A stretch of DNA of 5,016 nt. Origin: an uncultured Rhodocyclaceae bacterium. GTDB lineage: Bacteria; Pseudomonadota; Gammaproteobacteria; Burkholderiales; Rhodocyclaceae. Where the stretch lies: assembly GCA_903930805.1 (NCBI GenBank), contig CAIYZZ010000438.1, positions 1-5,016 of the forward strand, written 5' to 3'. Position 1 is the stretch's first letter. Every line of letters starts with the position of its first letter. This document shows, in pieces, positions 1 through 5,016 of this stretch. The notes beneath the pieces are model-generated. The model made no database searches and was not told the origin of the DNA. It saw only the letters and a list, made by a program, of their open reading frames with translations. Made by a program: the position numbers and the translations under genes.

Positions 1-1268
1 GCCAGCATCGTGCAATCGTCGGCCAAGTTGAGATCACCGGTGAACTCCGCAACTTCTTCACGGACTCGGTCGAGTAAGTTTTCCAGCGGCTGGTGGGCGA
101 TGCTCTCGACAAGATTCTTCAGTCGAGACTCGGAAAACTCTTCGCCTTCAGCCGTTTGTGCCTCTGTAACACCATCGGTAAAGCACAGCATGAAATCTCC
201 CTCGTTCAGAAGGATTTCGCGCTGCAAGTAGTTGATGCCGGGAATCACGCCGATGACGGTTCCTTTGGGAAGCGGCAGGCTGCTTACCTGACGGTCGCGC
301 CAGAGTACCGGAGAAATATGCCCTCCATTCGAGTAGATGACCCGGCCAGTGGCGATTTCAAGAAAGCCGCAAAGCAGAGTGACAAACAGATTGGCGTCGT
401 TACCGACGCAGAGTTGTTCGTTGACGTGTGCCAGCAGCAACTCCGGATGGGCAATCGACATGGCGGCGATACGCATGAGACTGATCGCCCTTGCCATGAA
501 CATGGCGGCCGGAATGCCATGCCCAGAGACATCGCCGATACAGAAGAACAGGCGCTGTTCATCGGTGAAGAAAGCGTCGAACAGATCGCCGCCAATGAAT
601 GAGGCTGCCTCCATCATGCCTGCGATCTCGATGTCCCGGCGTTCGGGAAACAGGCGGCCACGCATCGGCAGCATGCCGTTCTGCAACTGCCCGGCAAGGT
701 CAAGTTCCTGGCGCAGGTATTCGAGCTCAATCTGTCGGCGTTGTCCCTCTAGCATGACCTCGGTATTGCGGCGCATACGGGCGGAGAGCACGACGAGGAG
801 ATTGCGCGCTACGCCAGGAACGGCCATCAGGCGATTCCAGAATACGTCCTGAGGCAAGCGTAGCACCCGGGACTCGGTGATCGCCTTCACCAGTGCCGAA
901 ACGGGCTTGCCGTCAATCGCCGACAGTTCGCCCAGGCACTCTCCTGGTGCAATCGGAATTGCCGCTTCAGGCGCGCTGTGACTATCCAGAAAGGTGCCGA
1001 GCCTGCCGGAAAGGACCAAGAAGACCCTGTCGTTTGCTTCGCCAGGCATGAGCAGAGTTTCGCCGGGTTCCAGTTGCAGGACTTCAGAATCTCCGATGGC
1101 TTCGGTTATCGCGGATTCATCGACATTCTGGAACAGTGAAAGCCAGCACAACGCAAGATGGCGGCGGTTTTTCAGCGCAATGCGCCGGTCTGGATCGACG
1201 CAGAGAATACGTACGCGTCTTTCGGTTCCGCGTTTGAAGCGCAGCCTGCCTGCTGTCGTCTCTTCCAC
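1..1268 (-). CDS. SpoIIE/PP2C-type serine phosphatase with N-terminal cyclic-nucleotide-binding-like domain (3' end cut by window)
   Basis: A continuous frame of 422 residues runs off the left edge, probably just short of its C-terminus. The start is taken as GTG at 1268-1266. The frame is closed by a TAA about 45 bases upstream, no ATG lies before residue 74, and that ATG would cut the sensor domain. Residues ~44-165 look like a cNMP-binding/Crp-like beta-roll: LEPGE at 67-71, VLSG at 85-88, and GECLGEL at 109-115 in the place of the phosphate-binding cassette. Residues ~166-205 form a charged helical linker ending in the QLQNGMLP element typical of SpoIIE phosphatases. The catalytic domain follows: GGDLFD (226-231), GDVSGHGIPAA (245-255), SNGGH (313-317), TDGVTEA (364-370) and DD (417-418), so the metal-binding aspartates are present. 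By family it dephosphorylates a phosphoserine on a STAS-domain antagonist. It lies 2 bases after the kinase gene, in the same operon. The cassette arginine that binds cyclic-nucleotide phosphate is missing (KPVSA instead of xPRSA), so the ligand is uncertain. Confidence 0.93.
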   Translation of the reverse strand, partial: MEETTAGRLRFKRGTERRVRILCVDPDRRIALKNRRHLALCWLSLFQNVDESAITEAIGDSEVLQLEPGETLLMPGEANDRVFLVLSGRLGTFLDSHSAPEAAIPIAPGECLGELSAIDGKPVSALVKAITESRVLRLPQDVFWNRLMAVPGVARNLLVVLSARMRRNTEVMLEGQRRQIELEYLRQELDLAGQLQNGMLPMRGRLFPERRDIEIAGMMEAASFIGGDLFDAFFTDEQRLFFCIGDVSGHGIPAAMFMARAISLMRIAAMSIAHPELLLAHVNEQLCVGNDANLFVTLLCGFLEIATGRVIYSNGGHISPVLWRDRQVSSLPLPKGTVIGVIPGINYLQREILLNEGDFMLCFTDGVTEAQTAEGEEFSESRLKNLVESIAHQPLENLLDRVREEVAEFTGDLNLADDCTML

Positions 1269-1270
1269 GC

Positions 1271-1726
1271 TTACGATCTGGACCAGCGAACGGTAATTGT
1301 CAGGTGATTACGTCCTGTATGGTAACTGTAGGACAGGTCGTCGGAAAAATGTCTCAGCATCGTCAAACCCAGTCCCCCCGGCGTTGCCTTCGCAAGTGTC
1401 AGTGGTGCAGGCTGAGGTGAAGTGGTTAGCGGGTCGTAGGCTCTACCGGCATCGGAAACGGTCAAGGCCACTGCAACATATTCTTTGCCCGACTGGGTGC
1501 GCAATGCAAGCAACACCGGCTCTGTCGCAACAGTCGCGCGCCCGTGCGTAATGATATTGGCCAAGGCTTCATTCAGACAAAGGTCGAGGCGATAAATCTG
1601 GTCAGCGGGAACGCCACATGCGCAACTTTGCCTTTCGAGCCACGCGGAGGCTGTCCGAACATCCTCGGCATCAACGCTAAGGGTAAGGTGCTCAGAGCGG
1701 TCAAGCACGGCTGCGTCCATGACCAC
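1271..1726 (-). CDS. RsbW/SpoIIAB-like serine kinase, anti-sigma factor (GHKL ATPase)
   Basis: A 151-residue protein, the usual size for stand-alone RsbW-family kinases, with the Bergerat ATP-binding fold. The N box is LNEALANIITHG at 51-62; Glu53 is in the place of the catalytic base and Asn57 of the Mg-binding residue. The G1 box is SDAGRAYDP at 91-99 (Asp92 contacts adenine). The G2 box is PGGLGL at 116-121. By family it binds and inhibits a target, classically a sigma factor, and phosphorylates the STAS antagonist encoded just upstream. The GTG at 1726 directly follows the TGA of the STAS gene with no spacer. An in-frame ATG at 1720 would remove two residues and has the better spacing from a GGATGAG sequence (1732-1726), so either start is possible. 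Cytoplasmic; no membrane segment. It could regulate something other than a sigma factor, as known for several proteobacterial homologues. Confidence 0.92.
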   Translation of the reverse strand: MVMDAAVLDRSEHLTLSVDAEDVRTASAWLERQSCACGVPADQIYRLDLCLNEALANIITHGRATVATEPVLLALRTQSGKEYVAVALTVSDAGRAYDPLTTSPQPAPLTLAKATPGGLGLTMLRHFSDDLSYSYHTGRNHLTITVRWSRS

Positions 1727-2071
1727 TCATCCAAGGATCGATTTTTCGGCATCGACCAGCTCTGTGAACATGGGCACCAGCGAATCGATGCCCGTGGCTT
1801 CCAGGGTCTTCGCGACCGCGACATTCTCGCCCACGAACAGCACCATGCGTCCGCCGCGTTGCTGCTGGGCCTTTGCATTCGAGATGATGGCGCGTATGCC
1901 GATCGAGGCAAGGAAACTGACAGCCGTGAGGTCAACGACTAATTTCTGCTTAGACGTTGCGGCCAAGGCAGCGAATTTTGTTTCGATCTCACCGGTTCCC
2001 GGGATGTCAAGGCGTCCGGAAATTTCGATGAGGCGGTATTGGGCGTTGGTATCGTTATAGTCGATGGGCAT
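1727..2071 (-). CDS. STAS-domain anti-anti-sigma factor (RsbV/SpoIIAA-like)
   Basis: A 114-residue single-domain STAS protein and the first gene of the partner-switching operon. The core is VVDLTAVSFLASIGIRAI (45-62), matching the beta-strand, loop and helix of SpoIIAA-type antagonists. Ser56 sits where SpoIIAA has its phosphorylated serine, although the preceding Asp of the usual DSSG is Ala here. Further family features are ISGRLD near residues 17-22 and the strand RMVLFV (75-80) followed by a helix. The frame stays open upstream to an ATG at 2179, but the extra 36 residues are cysteine- and proline-rich and unlike a STAS N-terminus, while ATG 2071 puts the first strand directly after the start. 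No good Shine-Dalgarno is visible at either. By family, the unphosphorylated form binds the kinase and releases its target. The stop abuts the kinase start. Confidence 0.9.
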   Translation of the reverse strand: MPIDYNDTNAQYRLIEISGRLDIPGTGEIETKFAALAATSKQKLVVDLTAVSFLASIGIRAIISNAKAQQQRGGRMVLFVGENVAVAKTLEATGIDSLVPMFTELVDAEKSILG

Positions 2072-2246
2072 GGCTGGCCGGGGTGGGCAGTTAATAAAAT
2101 AGCAAGGGATTGGCAATCCCCGCATGCTAGGGGGGCAATGTGACAAAGTGATGACATTGATTCCAAATCGCCTTAACAAGACACCGTCACAGAACTTTCA
2201 TGAAGTTGTGGTATCAAGTGCGCATCAGAAGCCCTTTCCGCCTACC
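2072..2246. promoter_or_regulatory. Divergent intergenic region with inverted repeat, probable promoters for both flanking operons
   Basis: These 175 bases separate the leftward STAS operon from the rightward membrane-protein gene and must hold the promoters of both unless transcription enters from outside. An AT-rich patch (2091-2100, ATTTTATTAA on the minus strand) lies about 20-30 bases before the STAS start and is the likely melting region. On the minus strand TTGCCA-N5-TTGCT (2116-2101) resembles a sigma-54 site but lacks the near-invariant GG of the -24 element. On the plus strand ATGACA (2151-2156) and TAACAA (2174-2179) are spaced by 17 bases but match the sigma-70 consensus only weakly. 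No promoter can be called firmly by eye. Confidence 0.45.
2106..2120. repeat. Perfect 7-bp inverted repeat, candidate operator
   Basis: GGGATTG, one central G, then CAATCCC: the arms are exact reverse complements. It lies 35-49 bases upstream of the STAS start in the divergent promoter region, which is a usual position for a dimeric regulator's operator. A one-base centre and no following T-run argue against a transcription terminator. The arms do not extend further (A at 2105 against C at 2121). The regulator is unknown. Confidence 0.45.
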
Positions 2247-2759
2247 ATGAAAATTCTCTCTCCCGAGGCGCAACTGTCCATGCTGCGCGCCGCGACAGAA
2301 AACTGCATCGCCCGCAAGTTGCATCACTGGATGATTGGCAGTGCGATCGTGCTGATTATTGTGAGCGCCATATTGTGGCATCCGGTACCGTTGATAATTG
2401 CCGCTATTCTGGGCGTCGCCGGAGTGGCAGAGCAACACGCCATTCCGAATATCTTGAACGCACTACATGCCTATGACAGCGTGGTACCAGCCTCCGGTAG
2501 CGTCAAGGTCACCATCACGCGCTTGGATAGCGACGATCATTACCATGCCATCGTGCGACAGGACGGACAAGCAGAGTGGGCCTATGACTTCATTCCGCAA
2601 GGTTGGTCGCCGGTTGCCGGCAGCCATCCGGCCAGAATCTGGTGCCTCGACAAGGATGCCCCGCCCGTGCTTGCGGCAGTCGACGACGGCATCCTGGTTC
2701 CCCGCAACAAGCAGGAGAAACTGCCTCTCGCTCAAGCGGCTAAGATTAGCGGAACATGA
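2247..2759 (+). CDS. Unrecognised small membrane protein with two-helix hairpin and soluble C-terminal domain
   Basis: A 170-residue protein I cannot assign to a family. The first ~28 residues are polar and include a basic stretch (RKLHH near 23-27). Two hydrophobic segments follow at ~29-44 and ~47-62, separated by HP, suggesting an inner-membrane hairpin with both ends in the cytoplasm. Residues ~84-153 look rich in beta strands (SVKVTITRL, HYHAIVRQDG, EWAYDFIPQGW, GILVPR), perhaps a small barrel. The start is ATG 2247, giving MKILSPEAQL. The frame is open back to an ATG at 2124, but that extension would occupy most of the promoter region and looks non-coding. No clear Shine-Dalgarno is visible, and an ATG at 2280 is an alternative. 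Transcribed away from the signalling operon and convergent with recG. In the line I counted, over the membrane segments, it is less GC-rich than recG. Confidence 0.75.
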   Translation: MKILSPEAQLSMLRAATENCIARKLHHWMIGSAIVLIIVSAILWHPVPLIIAAILGVAGVAEQHAIPNILNALHAYDSVVPASGSVKVTITRLDSDDHYHAIVRQDGQAEWAYDFIPQGWSPVAGSHPARIWCLDKDAPPVLAAVDDGILVPRNKQEKLPLAQAAKISGT

Positions 2760-2799
2760 TCCTGTATCCGGGCGTCGAGCAAAGCCTGGGCTTCGAATC

Positions 2800-2829
2800 G
2801 TCGCGCCGTCCCGGCAGCGCCGACTTTTT
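2800..2829 (+). terminator. Probable rho-independent terminator after the membrane-protein gene
   Basis: An imperfect GC-rich hairpin (2800-2824) is followed directly by TTTTT (2825-2829). The apical stem is GCCG-TCC-CGGC (2805-2815). Below it CGC (2802-2804) pairs with GCG (2817-2819) across a bulged A, with possible weaker closing pairs at the base. It starts 41 bases after the stop of the plus-strand gene and ends just before the recG stop on the other strand. In the recG direction the hairpin has no following T-run, so it would serve the plus strand only. Confidence 0.4.
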
Positions 2830-2832
2830 GCG

Positions 2833-4866
2833 CTATGCTTTGAGCAACTCTGCCCGCCCACCCAACCAGCGGGCCAAGTGCCGCTCGGCATGTTCCGGCC
2901 AGCGCGTCAGCAATTCCTCTGCCGCCGCACGTGCCGCATCGACCAGCAGCGTATCTTCGAGATCGGCGAAGCGTAGCAGTGGCAGGCCGCTTTGGCGGGC
3001 ACCGATGAATTCGCCGGGACCACGCAGATGCAGATCCTGGCGAGCAATCTCGAAACCGTCGTTATTTTCGTAGATGATCTTGAGCCGTGCGCGCGCGGTT
3101 TCCGACAGCGGCTGGGCGTAGAGCAGAACACAGGCAGACTCGGCAGCGCCACGCCCGACACGGCCACGTAACTGGTGCAACTGCGCGAGACCGAAACGCT
3201 CGGCATGCTCGATCACCATCAGGCTCGCATTCGGCACATCGACGCCCACCTCGATGACCGTGGTCGCCACCAGCAGATGAATCTCGTTTCTCACGAAGGC
3301 GGCCATCACCGCGACCTTCTCGTCGGTCTTGAGGCGGCCATGTACGAGGCCAATGCGCAATTCGGGCAATTCGGCCCGCAGATGCGCATAAGTTTCTTCC
3401 GCCGTTTTCAATTGCAGGGTTTCGGATTCCTCGATCAGCGGGCAAACCCAGTAAACCTGCTGACCCTCCCGGCACAGCGCGCGCACCCGTTCGACGATTT
3501 CATCGCGGCGCTTGTCCCCAACCAGTTTGGTAACCACCGCAGTGCGGCCGGGCGGCAGCTCATCGAGCACCGAGACGTCGAGATCGGCGTAGTAGCTCAT
3601 CGCCAGCGTACGCGGGATGGGCGTTGCCGACATGGCAAGTTGATGGCTGTGCAGACCCTTCTGTTTGAGTGCGAGGCGTTGCCGCACGCCGAAGCGGTGC
3701 TGCTCATCGACAATCGCCAGCCCGAGCCGGGCGAACTCGACGCCCTCCTCGATCAGCGCATGGGTGCCGACCACTAATGCCGTCCCGCCAGCGCCGACTT
3801 TTTCAAGCGCTGCTGCCTTATCTTTTTTCTTCTGGCTACCGGAGAGCCAGACTACCTCGAGCCCGAGCGGTGCCAGCCAGGCGGCGAGTTTACGGTAATG
3901 CTGCTCGGCTAGGATTTCGGTAGGCGCCATCAGTGCCGCCTGATAACCGGCCTCCACCGCCTGCAACATCGCCAGCGCGGCAAGCACGGTCTTGCCGCTG
4001 CCGACATCGCCTTGCAAGAGACGCTGCATCGGGTGCGGTTCGGCCAGGTCGTGAGCGATCTCCTGCCAGACGCGTTGCTGCGCCCCGGTGAGCTTGAACG
4101 GTAACTGCGTCAGCAGGCGGTGCGTCAGCGTGCCGTTGCCGGCCAGCACTGGCGCACCGCGCGCCCGGCGAGCCGCGTAAGATTGACGCAGAGAAATCTG
4201 CTGCGCCAGCAGTTCGTCGAAAGCGATGCGCTGCCAGGCCGGGCGTTGCGCAGCCACCAACTCATCAGCCGACAACCCCGGCTGCGGCGCATGCAGTGAG
4301 CGCAGGCTCGCGGCAAAATCCTCCAGATGAAAACGATTTACCAATTCTTCGGGCAAGGTTTCGCCAAGATCGACTTCGCTCAAGGCGCGTTCAATCAGGC
4401 GCCGCAAAGTCCCCTGACCCAGCCCGGACGTCGTTGGATATACCGGCGTCAGGGCGGTAGCGAGTGGTTCCTCACCATGCAAAACACGAAAGCGCGGATG
4501 GATAAGTTCGCTACCCCAAAAGCCGCCGCGCGGCTCGCCGAACACACGCAGTCGCGCGCCCGGTTGCAGAACCTTCTGCTGGCTGGGGTAGAAATTCAGG
4601 AAGCGGAGAAGCAGCGTGCCAGTATCGTCCTCGGTTCGGCAGACCAGTTGCCGGCGCGGCCGGTAGGCGATTTCGCTGGAAACCACCGTCACTTCGAACT
4701 GCGCCGCCTCGCCCGGCACGGCCTCGGCAATCGGGGTGATGCGCGTTTCATCCTCGAAGCGCAGCGGCAGATGCAGCACGAGATCAGCTTGGCAAGTGAG
4801 GCCAAGTTTCTCCAGCTTGGCGGCGACCAGTGCCGTCGCGCCAGGGAAGATAACGACTTTAGTCAA
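2833..4866 (-). CDS. recG: ATP-dependent DNA helicase RecG
   Basis: Full-length (677 residues) superfamily 2 helicase that drives regression of stalled replication forks and branch migration of Holliday junctions and R-loops. The N-terminal wedge/OB region spans ~1-190, including [13 protein letters not shown] (29-41). Helicase motifs: I GDVGSGKT (286-293), Ia [10 protein letters not shown] (314-323), II DEQH (387-390), [11 protein letters not shown] (413-420), IV region CPLIEES (475-481), HGR (509-511), [14 protein letters not shown] (535-547), [11 protein letters not shown] (565-573). The RecG-specific TRG motif occupies 604-627, with the [12 protein letters not shown] end intact. The start is the rare codon TTG at 4866. 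A TGA lies immediately upstream in frame and no ATG, GTG or TTG follows before residue ~50, so this start is nearly forced. It overlaps the ridA stop by 8 bases, so translation is probably coupled. No frameshift or missing motif. Confidence 0.98.
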   Translation of the reverse strand: MTKVVIFPGATALVAAKLEKLGLTCQADLVLHLPLRFEDETRITPIAEAVPGEAAQFEVTVVSSEIAYRPRRQLVCRTEDDTGTLLLRFLNFYPSQQKVLQPGARLRVFGEPRGGFWGSELIHPRFRVLHGEEPLATALTPVYPTTSGLGQGTLRRLIERALSEVDLGETLPEELVNRFHLEDFAASLRSLHAPQPGLSADELVAAQRPAWQRIAFDELLAQQISLRQSYAARRARGAPVLAGNGTLTHRLLTQLPFKLTGAQQRVWQEIAHDLAEPHPMQRLLQGDVGSGKTVLAALAMLQAVEAGYQAALMAPTEILAEQHYRKLAAWLAPLGLEVVWLSGSQKKKDKAAALEKVGAGGTALVVGTHALIEEGVEFARLGLAIVDEQHRFGVRQRLALKQKGLHSHQLAMSATPIPRTLAMSYYADLDVSVLDELPPGRTAVVTKLVGDKRRDEIVERVRALCREGQQVYWVCPLIEESETLQLKTAEETYAHLRAELPELRIGLVHGRLKTDEKVAVMAAFVRNEIHLLVATTVIEVGVDVPNASLMVIEHAERFGLAQLHQLRGRVGRGAAESACVLLYAQPLSETARARLKIIYENNDGFEIARQDLHLRGPGEFIGARQSGLPLLRFADLEDTLLVDAARAAAEELLTRWPEHAERHLARWLGGRAELLKA

Positions 4867-5016
4867 TCACCAAAACAGCATCGGCTTCGACGAGGGCCCC
4901 ACGCGGCAGTTCCTTGACGCCGACGGCGGCACGCGCCGGATAGGGTTGCTGAAAGTAGCGCGCCATGACCTCATTCACCTTGGCGAAGTTGGTCAGGTCG
5001 GTGAGATAGATGTTGA
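4859..5016 (-). CDS. ridA: RidA/YjgF-family enamine/imine deaminase, C-terminal part (5' end cut by window)
   Basis: The last 51 residues of a RidA (YjgF/YER057c/UK114) protein, entering from the right edge and ending at TAA 4861-4859. The visible part starts [17 protein letters not shown], the helix region of the family. [20 protein letters not shown] follows: Arg in PAR corresponds to the substrate-carboxylate-binding arginine (Arg105 of E. coli RidA) and the Glu of VEAD to the conserved active-site glutamate. Known family members hydrolyse reactive enamines/imines made by PLP enzymes such as threonine dehydratase, protecting other PLP enzymes; they act as cytoplasmic trimers. About 75-80 N-terminal residues are missing from view, so the exact RidA subgroup cannot be told. 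It is the upstream partner of recG with an 8-base overlap. Confidence 0.92.
   Translation of the reverse strand, partial: NIYLTDLTNFAKVNEVMARYFQQPYPARAAVGVKELPRGALVEADAVLVID

Noticed and set aside
93..602. Plus-strand open frame of 169 residues, with overlapping ones at 337-852 and 994-1296
   Set aside because: They lie opposite the phosphatase frame, whose catalytic motifs are clear. Their translations are low-complexity (Arg/Ser-rich) or unlike any protein, so they are antisense shadows.
2111..2127. Plus-strand sigma-54-like TGGCA followed by GC
   Set aside because: The distance between the GG and GC elements is off by two bases from the required spacing.
2118..2135. CCCC-N8-GGGG possible hairpin next to the palindrome
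   Set aside because: Only a 4-bp stem with an 8-base loop and no T-run; within chance expectation for this composition.
2072..2179. 36-residue N-terminal extension of the STAS protein
   Set aside because: It would cover the palindrome and AT-rich patch, is not STAS-like, and single-domain antagonists normally begin right at the first strand.
2756..3073. Plus-strand frame of 105 residues starting in an ATGA overlap with the membrane-protein stop
   Set aside because: The overlap looks operon-like, but most of the frame is opposite the recG C-terminus, the composition is Ser/Arg-rich, and a likely terminator lies inside it at 2800-2829.
3175..3777. Plus-strand open frame of 200 residues opposite recG, and another of 196 residues at 4327-4917
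   Set aside because: Both are antisense to conserved RecG motifs, and long antisense frames are common in GC-rich coding DNA. No recognisable domain.

Overview
The window reads as a chromosomal segment of a moderately high-GC Gram-negative bacterium. A betaproteobacterium, perhaps of the Rhodocyclales type, is my best guess. The basis is the style of the RecG and RidA proteins and the ridA-recG arrangement, and it is inference only. There are no RNA genes, CRISPR arrays, insertion sequences or other mobile elements that I can recognise.

Left part, minus strand (2071 down to 1): a tightly packed three-gene operon for a partner-switching regulatory module. It is read in the order STAS-domain anti-anti-sigma factor (2071-1727), RsbW-like serine kinase/anti-sigma factor of the GHKL ATPase fold (1726-1271), then a SpoIIE/PP2C-type phosphatase with an N-terminal cyclic-nucleotide-binding-like domain (1268-1, running off the left edge). 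The gaps between genes are 0 and 2 bases and both downstream genes appear to use GTG starts, so translation is probably coupled. By family knowledge the kinase would phosphorylate the STAS protein on a conserved serine (Ser56 here) and the phosphatase would remove that phosphate in response to an input. The freed STAS protein then sequesters the kinase and releases its target. No sigma factor or other target is visible in the window.

Middle (2072-2246): a 175-base divergent intergenic region with a perfect 7-bp inverted repeat (GGGATTG-G-CAATCCC, 2106-2120) and an AT-rich patch. It separates the operon from a plus-strand gene (2247-2759) for an unrecognised 170-residue protein with a two-helix membrane hairpin and a soluble C-terminal part. 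A plausible rho-independent terminator lies just after that gene, at 2800-2829.

Right part, minus strand (5016 down to 2833): the C-terminal end of a RidA-family enamine/imine deaminase (4859-5016, cut by the window) overlaps by 8 bases the TTG-started recG gene (2833-4866). recG is complete and intact and encodes the branched-DNA helicase RecG. It is housekeeping and appears functionally unrelated to the signalling cassette. It converges with the small membrane-protein gene.
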